Positions 1 to 12,349 of a DNA stretch of 64,000 bases are shown here, one piece after another. Position 1 is the first letter of the stretch. Every line of letters starts with the position of its first letter. This DNA is from Turnera subulata (Eukaryota > Streptophyta > Magnoliopsida > Malpighiales > Passifloraceae), in assembly GCA_028386065.3 (NCBI GenBank), contig JAKUCV010000344.1, positions 100,502 through 164,501 of the forward strand, written 5' to 3'. The translations under genes were made by a program, and so were the position numbers. The notes beneath the pieces were generated by a model. The model did not search any database. It was given only the letters and a program-made list of their open reading frames with translations, and had not been told where the DNA came from.

Positions 1-317
1 AAGTCTTGAAGTGAGGTATCTTCAAGCAAGAGAGCTGAAGTTCATGTGACTTGAACTTTCAGGGTTTAGGATTCTTGTGACTAGAATTCCTAGGTTGTAA
101 CGGTTTGTTAAGCACCCGTAAGCTTAACGTAGATAGTGAAATCTTCAAGTGAGACTTGAAGGGCTGGATTAGCCACACTAGTAGAGTGTGTGTGAACCAG
201 GATAAATCGCTTGTGTCCTTCATTCTTTCAATTCCGCATTTAAATTCCTGCTTATTTCGTTTTTATTCGATTATCGCTATTCACCCCCCCTCTAGCTTAA
301 GTCTATTGTTCCTAACA
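1..317 (+). mobile_element. 3' end of a Sirevirus-like copia LTR, cut by the window edge
   Basis: The sequence is unrelated to the satellite that follows and ends in CCTAACA, the CA terminus expected of an LTR. Just inside the end is the C-rich motif TTCACCCCCCCTCTAG, and about 100 bp further in is GAACCAGGATAAATC; both are familiar from the R-U5 part of SIRE/Maximus LTRs. The complete element at 22258-32897 has a comparable C-tract near its LTR end but otherwise differs, so this is another family. Satellite resumes directly at 318 (agtcggacttcc) with no primer-binding site, so this is a 3' LTR or a solo LTR on the + strand. The target-site duplication would be agtcg (318-322), but its partner lies outside the window. 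Confidence 0.75.
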
Positions 318-2062
318 AGTCGGACTTCCTGAACTCAGAAAAACCTGAAATGTTGCAGGTAGTTGGAATGGAGTTTTATTGGTGTGAGTATAAAATTTCA
401 GCTCAAAACTCAAAAATAAAAATTTCCGCTCAAAACTCAAAAATCGCACCAATCGCTCACCAATGGCGCATCAATGGCCCACTGAACGAATGCATAAGAG
501 CAATCTCCAATTCCACCATATAAAATGCTACCTAAGACGATTCCACAAAAATGGGGTAGATTTATAAGGATTTTTGGATGCCTTTCCTGGACATTTTGAG
601 CTCATCTGAGGTGCTTTTCTATTTTTTCCGATTTACGGGATTTTAATTGTTCCAAAAATAAAAAGTCGGACTTCCACAACTCAGAAACATCTGAAAATTT
701 GCAGGTAGTTGGATTGTATTTTTATTGTTGTTTTAAAAAATTTCAGCTCAAAACTCAAAAATCAAAATTTCACCTCAAAACTCAAAAATTGCACCAATGG
801 CGCACCAATAGCGCCCCAATAGCACCTCAATGGGACACCAATGGGCCAGTGAACCAATGCATAAGAGCAATCTCCAAATCCACCTTGTCAAATACTACCT
901 AAGATGATACCACAAATATGGGGATAATTTGTAAGGATTTGGGGATGCCTTCCCAGGACATTTTGAGCTCTTCTGGGGTGCTTTTCCATTTTTCCCCATT
1001 TACTGGATTTTAATTGTTCTAAAAATCAAAAGTCAGACTTCCACATATCAGAAAATTCTGAATTTTTGCAGATAGTTGGATTGGATTTTTATTGGTTTGG
1101 GTAAAAAATTGCAGCTCAAAACTCAAAAATCAAAATTTCAGCTCAAAACTCAAAAATTGCACCAATGGAGACCCAATAGCGCACGAATGGCGCACGAATG
1201 GCGCCCCAAACGCGCCCCAATGGCCCAGTGAGCCATTGCATAAGAGCAATCTCAAAATCCACCATGTCAAGTGCTACCTATGATGATTCCACAAATATGG
1301 GGATGATTTATATGGATTTTTGGATGCCTTCCCCGGACATTTTGAGCTCATTTGAGGTGCTTTTACATTTTTTTCGATTTACGGCATTTTAATTGTTCCA
1401 AAAATAAAAAGTTGGACTTTCAGTTCTCAGAAAAATTTGAAATGTTGCAGGTAGTTGGATTGGATTTTTATTGGTGTGTGTACAAAATTTCAGCTCAAAA
1501 CTGAAAAATCGCACCATTGGCGCCCCAATAGCGGACCAATCGCCCATGGAAAAATCTCACCAATGGCGCACAAAAGGCCCCCCAATAGCGCATCAATGGC
1601 GCACCATTGGCGCCCCAATAGCACACCAATTGCCCAATGAACCAATGCATAAGGGCAATCTCCAAATACACCATGTCAAATGCTATCTAAGAAGGTACCA
1701 AAAATATGGGGATAGCTTATAAGGATTTTTGGATGCCTTCCCCGGACATTTTGAGCTCATTTGGGGTGGTTTTCCTTTTTTCCCGATTTACGAGATTTTA
1801 ATTGTTCCAAAAATGAAAAGTCGGACTTCCAGACCTCAAAAAATTCAGAAATTTTGCAGGTAGTTGGATTGGATTTTTATTGGTTTGTGTAAAAAATTTG
1901 AGCTCAAAACTCAAAAATCAAAATTTCAGCTCGAAACTAAAAAATCGCACCAATGGCGCCCCAATAGCGCATCAATGGCGCACCAATGGCGCCCCAATCG
2001 CGCACCAATGGGCCAGTCAACCAATGCATAAGAGCAATCTCCAAATCCACCATGTCAAATGC

Positions 2063-2100
2063 TACCTACATTTTTTAATCCCTTCCCCAGACATTTTGAG
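2063..2100 (+). repeat. Satellite monomer with internal deletion, copy 1
   Basis: The usual gatgattccacaaatatggg block and its downstream neighbour are missing, so 'gctacctac' joins directly to a shortened 'attttttaatcccttcccc'. The same junction is found at 5302-5340 (offset 3239) and, more diverged, at about 10279-10312. It is therefore an inherited variant that was amplified with the higher-order repeat. Confidence 0.8.
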
Positions 2101-5100
2101 CTCATCTGAGGTGCTTTTCCATTTTTTTCGATTTACGGGATTTTAAAAGTTCCAAAAATAAAAAGTTGGACTTCCACATCTCAGAAATATTTGAAATTTG
2201 CAGGTAGTTGGATTGGATCTTTATTGGTGTGGGTACAAAATTTCAGCTCACAGCTCAAAAATTAAAATTGCAGATCAAAACTCTAAAATCGCGCCAGTGG
2301 TGCACCCTTAGGGCACCAATTGCGCCCCAATGGCCCAGTGAACCAATGCATAGGAGCAATCTCCAAATCCACCATGTCAAACGCAACATAAGAAAATTCC
2401 ACAAATATGGGGAGGATTTATAAGTATTTTTGGATGCCTTCCCCGGACATTTTGAGCTCATCTAATATGCTTTTCCAATTTTCCCTATTTTCGGGGATTT
2501 TAATTGTTCCAAAATTAAAAAGTCGAACTTCCACATCTAAGAAAAATTTAAAATTTTGCAGGTATTTGGATTGGATTATTTTTGGTGTGTGTACAAAATT
2601 TCAGTACAAAATTTAAAAATCAAAATTTCAGCTCAAAACTCAAAAATCGCACCAATGGCGCACAAATAGCGCCCCAATAGCGCATCAATGGCGCACCAAT
2701 GGCGCCCCAATATCGCTCCAGTGGCCCAGTGAACCAATGCACAAGAGCAATCTCCAAATCCACCATGTCAAACGCTACGTAAGATGATACCACAAAGATG
2801 GGGATAATTTATAAGGATTTTTGGATGCCTTCCCCGGACATTTTGAGCTCATCTGGGGTGCTTTTCCATTTTTCCCGATTTCCAGGATTTTAATTGTTCC
2901 AAAAACGAAAAGTCGGACTTCCAGATCTCAGAAAAATCAGAAATTTTGCAGGTAATTGGAATGGGTTTTTATTTGTTTGAGTAAAAAATTTGGGCTCAAA
3001 ACTCAAAAATTAAAATTTCAGCTGAAAACTCAAAAATTGCACCAATAGCGCACCAATGGGGCACACCAATGAGCAATCTCCAAATCCACCTTGTCAAATG
3101 CTGCCTAAGATGATTCCACAAATATGGGGATGATTTATAAGAATTTTTGGATGCCTTCCTCGGACAATTTGAGGTCATCTGAGGTGCTTTTCCATTTTTC
3201 CAGATTTACAGGATTTTAATTGTTCCAAAAATAAAAAGTGGGACTTCCACATCTGAGAAAGACCTGTAATTTTGCAGATAGTTGGATTGGACTTTAATTG
3301 GTGTTTGTACAAAATTTCAGCTGAAAACTAAAAAAAAAAAATTTCAGTTCAAAACTTAAAAATCGCACCAATAGCTCACCAATGGCGCCCCAATAGCGCA
3401 CCAATGGCCAAGTGAACCAATGCATAAGAGCAATCTCCCAATCCACCATGTAAAATGCTACCTAAGAAGATTCCACAAATATGTGGATGATTTAAAAGGA
3501 TTTTTGGATGCCTTCCCCGGACATTTTGAGGTCATCTGAGGTGCTTTTCCAATTTTCCCTATTTTCAGGGATTTTAATTGTTCCAAAATTAAAAATCGAA
3601 CTTCCACATCTAAGAAAAATTTAAAATTTTTCAGGTATTTGGATTGGATTATTGTTGGTGTGTGTACAAAATTTCAGTACAAAATTTAAAAATCAAAATT
3701 TCAGCTCAAAACTCAAAAATCGCACCAATGGCGCAGAAATAGCGCCCCAATAGCGCATCAATGGCGCACCAATGGCGCCCCAATAGCGCTCCAGTGGCCC
3801 AGTGAACCAATGCACAAGAGCAATCTCCAAATCCACCATGTCAAATGCTACGTAAGAAGGTACCACAAAGATGGGGATAATTTATAAGGATTTTTGGATG
3901 CCTTCCCCGGACATTTTGAGCTCATCTGGGGTGCTTTTCCATTTTTCCCGATTTCCAGGATTTTAATTGTTCCAAAAACGAAAAGTCGGACTTCCAGATC
4001 TCAGAAAAATCAGAAATTTTGCAGGTAATTGGTAAGGGTTTTTATTTGTTTGAGTAAAAAAATTGAGCTCAAAACTCAAAAATTAAAATTTCAGCTGAAA
4101 ACTCAAAAATTGCTCCAATATCGCACCAATGGGGCACACCAATGAGCAATCTCCAAATCCACCTTGTCAAATGCTGCCTAAGATGATTCCACAAATATGG
4201 GGATGATTTATAAGAATTTTTGGATGCCTTCCTCGGACAATTTGAGGTCATCTGAGGTGCTTTTCCATTTTTCCAGATTTACAGGATTTTAATTGTTCCA
4301 AAAATAAAAAGTGGGACTTCCACATCTCAGAAAGACCTGTAATTTTGCAGATAGTTGGATTGGACTTTAATTGGTGTTTGTACAAAATTTCAGCTCAAAG
4401 CTAAAAAAAAAAAATTTCAGTTCAAAACTCAAAAATCGCACCAATAGCTCACCAATGGCGCCCCAATAGCGCACCAATGGCCAAGTGAACCAATGCATAA
4501 GAGCAATCTCCCAATCCACCATGTAAAATGCTACCTAAGAAGATTCCACAAATATGTGGATGATTTAAAAGGATTTTTGGATGCCTTCCCCGGACATTTT
4601 GAGGTCATCTGAGGTGCTTTTCCAATTTTCCCTATTTTCGGGGATTTTAATTGTTCCAAAATTAAAAAGTCGAACTTCCACATCTAAGAAAAATTTAAAA
4701 TTCTGCAGGTATTTGGATTGCATTATTGTTGGTGTGTGTACAAAATTTCAGTACAAAATTTAAAAATAAAAATTTCAGCTCAAAACTCAAAAATCGCACC
4801 AATGGCGCACAAATAGCGCCCCAATAGCGCATCAATGGCGCACCAATGGCGCCCCAATAGCGCTACAGTGGCCCAGTGAACCAATGCACAAGAGCAATCT
4901 CCAAATCCACCATGTCAAATGCTATCTAAGATGGTACCAAAAATATGGGGATAGCTTATAAGGATTTTTGGATGCCTTCCCCGGACATTTTGAGCTCATT
5001 TGGGGTGGTTTTCCTTTTTTCCCGATTTACGAGATTTTAATTGTTCCAAAAATGAAAAGTCGGACTTCCAGACCTCAAAAAATTCAGAAATTTTGCAGGT

Positions 5101-5301
5101 AGTTGGATTGGATTTTTATTGGTTTGTGTAAAAAATTTGAGCTCAAAATTCAAAAATCAAAATTTCAGCTCGAAACTAAAAAATCGCACCAATGGCGCCC
5201 CAATAGCGCATCAATGGCGCACCAATGGCGCCCCAATCGCGCACCAATGGGCCAGTCAACCAATGCATAAGAGCAATCTCCAAATCCACCATGTCAAATG
5301 C

Positions 5302-5340
5302 TACCTACATTTTTTAATCCCTTCCCCAGACATTTTGAGC
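5302..5340 (+). repeat. Satellite monomer with internal deletion, copy 2
   Basis: This carries the same deletion junction as 2063-2100 and is nearly identical over the surrounding monomers. It belongs to the second copy of the ~3.24-kb duplication. Confidence 0.8.
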
Positions 5341-7164
5341 TCATCTGAGGTGCTTTTGCATTTTTTTCGATTTACGGGATTTTAATTGTTCCAAAAATAA
5401 AAAGTTGGACTTCCACATCTCAGAAATATTTGAAATTTGCAGGTAGTTGGATTGGATCTTTATTGGTGTGGGTACAAAATTTCAGCTCACAGCTCAAAAA
5501 TTAAAATTGCAGATCAAAACTCTAAAATCGCGCCAGTGGTGCAGCCATAGGGCACCAATTGCGCCCCAATGGCCCAGTGAACCAATGCATAGGAGCAATC
5601 TCCAAATCCACCATGTCAAACGCAACATAAGAAAATTCCACAAATATGGGGAGGATTTATAAGTATTTTTGGATGCCTTCCCCGGACATTTTGAGCTCAT
5701 CTAATATGCTTTTCCAATTTTCCCTATTTTCGAGGATTTTAATTGTTCCAAAATTAAAAAGTCGAACTTCCACATCTAAGAAAAATTTAAAATTTTGCAG
5801 GTATTTGGATTGGATTATTGTTGGTGTGTGTACAAAATTTCAGTACAAAATTTAAAAATCAAAGTTTCAGCTCAAAACTCAAAAATCGCACCATTGGCGC
5901 ACAAATAGCGCCCCAATAGCGCTCCAGTGGCCCAGTGAACCAATGCACAAGAGCAATCTCCAAATCCACCATGTCAAATGCTACGTAAGATGATACCACA
6001 AAGATGGGGATAATTTATAAGGATTTTTGGATGCCTTCCCCGGACATTTTGAGCTCATCTGGGGTGCTTTTCCATTTTTCCCGATTTCCGGGATTTTAAT
6101 TGTTCCAAAAACGAAAAGTCGGACTTCCAGATCTCAGAAAAATCAGAAATTTTGCAGGTAATTGGAATGGGTTTTTATTGGTTTGAGTAAAAAAATTTCA
6201 GCTCAAAACTCAAAAATCGCACCAGTGGCGCTCCAATAGCGCACCAATGGCGCCCCAATGGCCCAGTGAACCAATGCATAAGAGCAATCTCCAAATCCAC
6301 CATGTCAAATGCTACCTACGAAGATTCCACAAATATGGGGTTGATTTATAAGGATTTTTGGATGCCGGACATTTTGAGCTCATCTGAGGTGCCTTACCAT
6401 TTTTTTCGATTTACGGGATTTTAATTGTTCCAAAAATAAAAAGTCGGACTTCCACATCTCAGAAAAACCTGAAATTGTGCAGGTAGTTGGATTGGATTTT
6501 TATTGGAGTGTGTACAAAATTTCCGCTCAAAACTCAAAAAAAAAAATTCAGCTCAAAACTCAAAAATCGCACAAATAGCTCACCAATGGCTAACCAATAG
6601 CGTACGAATGGCCAAGTGAACCAAAGCATAAGAGCAATCTCCAAATCCACCATGTAAAATGCTACCTAAGATCATTCCACAAATATTGGGGTGATTTATA
6701 AGGATTGCTGGATGCCTTCCCCGGACATTTGGAGGTCATCTGTGGTGCTTTTCCATTTTTCCTGATTTACGGGATGTTAATTGTTCCAAAAATTAAAAAG
6801 TCAGACTTCTACATCTCAGAAAAATCTGAAATTTTGCACGTCGTAGGATTGGATTTTTGTTGGTGTGGGTAAAAAACTTCAGCACACAACTCAGAAATCA
6901 AAATTTCAGCTCAAAACTTAAAAATCGCACCAATGGCCTATTGAACCAATGCATAAGAGCAATCTCCAAATCCACCATGTCAAATGCTACCTAAGATGAT
7001 TCCACAAATATGGGGATGATTTATAAGGATTTTTGGATGCCTTCCCCGGACATTTTGAGCTCACCTGAGGTGCTTTTCCTTTTTTTTTTTTCGATTTAAG
7101 GGATTTTAATTGTTCCAACAATAAAAAGTCGGACTTCCACATCTCAAAAAAGTCTGAAATTATG

Positions 7165-7366
7165 CAGGTAGTTGGATTGGATTTTTATTGGTGTGTGTAC
7201 AAAATTTCAGCTCAAAACTCAACAATCAAAATTTCAGCTCAAAACTGAAATTGGATTGGATTTTTATTGGTAGTTGGATTGGATTTTTATTGGTGTGTGT
7301 ACAAAATTTCAGCTCAAAACTCAACAATCAAAATTTCCGCTCAAAACTGAAAAATCGAACCATTGG
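7165..7366 (+). repeat. Local ~100-bp tandem duplication inside a monomer
   Basis: The stretch beginning tagttggattggattttt and continuing through the 27-bp units is present twice about 100 bp apart. A truncated third start (ttggattggatttttattgg) lies at about 7252. This is a slippage or unequal-exchange product confined to one monomer. Confidence 0.7.
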
Positions 7367-10278
7367 CGCACCAATAGCTGACCAATCGCCCAGTGAACCA
7401 ATGCAGAAGAGCAATCTCCAAATCCACCATGTCAAATGCTACCTAAGATGATTCCACAAAATATGTGGATGATTTATATGGATTTTTGGACGCCTTCCCC
7501 GGACAATTTGAGCTCATCTGAGGTGCTTTCCCATTTTTTCCGATTTACGGGATTTTAATTGTTCCAAAAATAAAAAGTCGGACATCCACTTTTTAGAAAA
7601 ATCTGAAAATTTTCAGGTAGTTGGATTGGATTCTTGTTGGTGTGTGTACAAAATTTCAGCTCAAAACCCAAAAATTAAAATTTCAGCTCAAAACTCAAAA
7701 ATCGCCCCATTGGCGCCCCAATAGCGCACCATTGGCCCAGTGAACCATTGCATAAGAGCATTCTCCAAATCCACCATGTCAAATGCAACCTAAGATGATT
7801 CCGCAAATATGGGGATGATTTATAAGGATTTTTGGATGCCTTCCCCGGACATTTTGAGCTCATCTGAGGTGCTTTTCCATTTTTCCCAATTTACGGGATT
7901 GTAATTGTTCCAAAAATTTAAAAGTTAGATTTCTGCATCTCAGAAAATTCTGAAATTTAGCAGGTTGTTGGACTAGATTTTTATTCGTGTCTATACAAAA
8001 TTTCAGCCCAAAACTAAAAAATCGCACCAATAGCGCACCAGTGGCGCACCAATAGCGCCCCAATGAGCAATCTCCAAAGCCACCATGTCAAATGCTACCT
8101 AAGATGATTAACCAATATGGGGATGATTTATAAGGATTTTTGGATGCCTTGCTCAGACATTTTGAGGACATCTAAGGTGCTTTTCCATTTTTCCAGATTT
8201 ACAGGATTTTAATTGTTCCAAAAATAAAAAGTCGGACTTCCACTTCTCAGAAAAACCTGAAACTTTGCAGATAGTTGGATTGGACTTTTATTGGTGTGTG
8301 TACAAAATTTCAGCTCAAAAATTAAAAAAAAACTTCAGTTCAAAATTCAAAAATTGCACCAATAGCTCACCAATGGCGCACCAATGGCGCCCCAATGGCC
8401 AAGTGAACCACTGCATAAGAGCAATCTCCCAATCCACCATGTAAAATGCTACCTAAGATGATTCACAACTATGGGGATGATTTATAAGGATTTTGGATGC
8501 TTTCCCCGGACATTTTGAGGTCATCTGAGATGCTTTTCCATTTTTCCCGATTTACGGGATTTTAATTGTTCCAAAAATAAAAAGACGGACTTCCACATCT
8601 CAGAAAAATCAGAAATTTTGCAGGTAGTTGGATTGGATTTTTATTGGTGTAGGTATGAAATTTCAGCACACAACTCAGAAATAAAAATTTCAGCTCAAAA
8701 CTCAAAAATCGCACCAATGGCGCACCAATAACGCACCAATGGTGCCCCAATAGCGCACCAATTCCCAGTGAACCAATGCATAAGAGCATCTCCAAATCCA
8801 CCATGTCAAATGCTACCAAAGCAGATTCCACCATTATGGGGACGATTTATAAGGATTTTTGGATGCCTTCCCCGGACATTTTGAGCTCATCTAATATGCT
8901 TTTCCATTTTTCCCGATTTACGGGATTTTAATTGTTCCAAAAATAAAAAGTCGAACTTCGAAACTCAAAAATCGCACCAATGGCGCACAAATAGCGCCCC
9001 AATAGCGCATCAATGGCGCATTAATGGCGCCCCAATAACGCACCAATGGCCCAGTGAACCAATGCATAAGAGCAATCTCCAAATCCACCATGTCAAACGC
9101 TACGTAAGATGGTACCAAAAATATGGGAATAGTTTATAAGGATTTTTGGTTGCCTTCCCCGGACATTATGAGCACATCTGAGGTGCTTTTTTATTTTTCC
9201 CGATTTATGGGATTTTAATTGTTAAAAAAAATGAAAAGTCGGACTTCCAGATCTCAGAAAATTCAGAAATTTTGCATTTTTCCCGATTTACGGCGTTTTA
9301 ACTGTTCCAAAAATAAAAAATTGGACTTCAACGTCTTAGAAAAATCTGAAATTTTGCAACCAGTTGGATTGGATTTTTGTTGGTGTGCATACAAAATTTC
9401 TCAAAAAAATAAAATTCAGTTCAAAACGAAAAAGTAGCACCAATAGCTCACCAACGGGCGCACCAATGGCCAAGTGAACCAATGCATAAGAGCAATCTCC
9501 AAATCCACCATGCAAAATGCTACCTAAGATGATTCCACAAATATGGGGATGATTTATAAGGATTTTTGGAAGCTTTTGAGCACATCTGAGGTGCTTTTCC
9601 ATTTTTCCCGATTTACGGGATTTTAGTTGTTACAAAAATAAAAAGTCAGACTTCCACATTTCAGCAAAATCAGAAATTTTGCTGGTAGTTGGATTGGATT
9701 TTTATTGGTGTGTGTACAAAATTTCAGCTCAAAACTTAAAAATCAAAATTTCAGCACAAAACTCAAAAATCTCACCATTTGGCGCCCAAATAGCGCCCCA
9801 ATAGTGCATCAGTGGCGCAGCAGTGGCGCCCCGATAGCGCACCAATGGCCCAGTGAACCAATGCATAAGGGCAATCTCCAAATCCAACATGTCAAATGCT
9901 ATCAAAGATGGTACCAAAAATATGGGGATTGCTTATAAGGATTTTTGGATGCCTTCCCCGGACATTTTGAGCTCATCTGGGGTGGTTTTCCTTTTTTCCC
10001 GATTTTCGAGATTTTAATTGTACCAAAAACGAAAAGTCGGACTTCCAGATCTCAGAAAATTCAGAAATTTTGCAGGAAGTTGGATTGGGTTTTTATTGGT
10101 TTGTGTAGAAAATTTTAGCTCAAAACTCAAAAATCAAAATTTCAGCTCGAAACTAAAAAATTGCACCAATGGCGCCCCAATAGCGCACCAATGGCGCCCC
10201 AATCGCGAACCAATGGCGCCCAAAAGGGCCAGTCAACCAATGCAAAAGAGCAATCTCCAAATCCACCATGTCAAATGC

Positions 10279-10312
10279 TTCCTACATTTTTGAATCCCTT
10301 CCCCAGACATTT
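10279..10312 (+). repeat. Satellite monomer with internal deletion, copy 3 (diverged)
   Basis: The deletion junction is the same as at 2063 and 5302, but here it reads 'cctacatttttgaatccc'. The flanking monomer also carries extra 11-bp CCAAT units. It is an older relative of the two young copies. Confidence 0.7.
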
Positions 10313-12349
10313 TGAGCTCATCTGAGGTGCTTTTCCATTTTTTTCGATTCACGGGAATTTAATTGTTCCAAAAATAAAAAGTCGGACTTCCACATCTCAG
10401 AAAAACCTGAAATTTTGCAGGTAGTTGGATTGGATTTATATTGGTGTGTGTACAAAATTTCAGCTCAAAACCCAAAAAAAAAAATTCAGTTAAAAAATCA
10501 AAAGTTGCACAAATAGCTCACCAATGGCGCCCCAATAGCGCACCAATGGCCGAGTGAATCAATGCATAAGAGCAATCATCAAATCCACCATGTAAAATGG
10601 TACCTAAGATGATTCCACAAGTCTGGTGATGATTTATAAGGATTTTTGATGCCTTCCCCGGACATTTTGAGCTCATCTGAGGTGCTTTTCCATTTTTCCC
10701 AATTTACAGGATTTTAATTGTTCCAAAAATAAAGAGTCGGACTTCCACATCTCAGAAAAATCTGAAATTTTGCAGGTAGTTGGATTGGATTTTTATTGGT
10801 GTGTGTACAATATTTCAGCTCAAAACTCAAAAATCGCACCAATGACGCCCCAATAGCGCACCAATGGCGCACCATTGGCGCCCCAATGGCCCTGTGAGCC
10901 AATGCATAAGAGCAATCTCCAAATCCACCATGTCAAATGCTACCTACGATGATTCCACAAATATGGGGATGATTTACAAGGATTTTTGGATGCCGGACAT
11001 TTTGAGCTCATCTGAGATTCTTTACCATTTTTTTCGATTCACGGGATTTTAATTGTTCCAAAAATAAAAAGTCGGACTTCCACATCTTAGAAAAACCTGA
11101 AAATTTTCAGGTAGTTGGATTGGATTTTTATTGGAATGTGTACAAAATTTCAGCTCAAAACTTAAAAAAAAAAATTCAGCTCAAAACTCAAAAATCGCAC
11201 AAATAGCTCACCAATGGCTAACCAATAGCGTACCAATGGCCAAGTGAACCAATGCATAAGAGCATTCTCCAAATCCACCATGTAAAATGCTACCTAAGAT
11301 CATTCCACAAATATGGGGATGATTTATAAGGATTGTTGGATGCCTTCCCCGGACATTTTGAGCTCATCTGAGGTGCTTTTCCATTTCTCCCGATTTACGG
11401 GATTTTAATTGTTCCAAAAATTAAAAAGTCAGACTTCTACTTCTCAGAAAAATCTGAAATTTTGCAGGTAGTAGGATTGGATTTTTATTGGTGTGGGTAA
11501 AAAATTTCAGCACACAACTCAGAAATGAAAATTTCAGCTCAAAACTCAAAAATCGCACCATTGGCCTAGTGAACCAATGCATAAGAGCAATCTCCAAATC
11601 CACCCTGTCAAATGCTACATAAGATGATTCCAAAAATATGGGGATGATTTAAAAGGATTTTTGGATGCCTTCCCCGGACATTTTGAGCTCACCTGAGGTG
11701 CTTTTCCTTTTTTTCCAATTTACGGGATTTTAATTGTTCCAAAAATAAAAAGTCGGACATCCACATCTTAGAAAAATTTGTAATTTTTCAGGTAGATGGA
11801 TTGGATTCTTATTGGTGTGTGTAAAAAAAGTTCAGCTCAAAACTTAAAAATTAAAATTTCATCTCAAAACTTAAAAATCGCACCATTGGCACCCAAATAG
11901 CGCACCAATGGCGCCCCAATAGCGCACAATTGGCCCAGTGAACCAATGCAAAAGAGCAATCTCCAAATCCACCTTGTCAAATGCAACCTAAGATGATTCC
12001 ACAACTATGGGGGTGATTTAGAAGGATTTTTGGATGCCTTCCCCGGACATTTTGAGCTCATCTGAGGTGCTTTTCCATTTTTCCCGATTTACGGGATTGT
12101 AATTGTTCCAAAAATAAAAAAAGTCAGACTTCTACATCTCAGAAAATTCTGAAATTGAGCAGGTAGTTGGACTGGATTTTTATTCGTGTATGTACAAAAT
12201 TTCAGCTCAAAACTCAAAAATCGCACCAATAGCGCACCAATGAGCAATCTCCAAATCCACCATGTCAAATCCTACCTAAGTTGAATCCACAAATATGGGG
12301 ATGATTTCTATGGATTTTTGGATGCCTTTCTCGGAAATTTAGTTGTCAT

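Larger units (their letters stand above)
1682..6190. repeat. Young nested higher-order repeats (~1.08 kb and ~3.24 kb)
   Basis: A diagnostic monomer variant (ccaattttccctatttt) recurs at about 2470, 3547, 4622 and 5709, so a three-monomer unit of about 1.08 kb is tandemly repeated. In addition the block from 1682 to about 2985 recurs from 4921 to about 6190 at an offset of 3239 bp. The copies are almost identical: the 60-codon antisense frames at 2996-3178 and 4069-4251 differ by one residue. One clear length difference between the 3.24-kb copies is the loss of 33 bp, three 11-bp units, in the later copy. The pattern fits recent unequal exchange. Confidence 0.85.
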
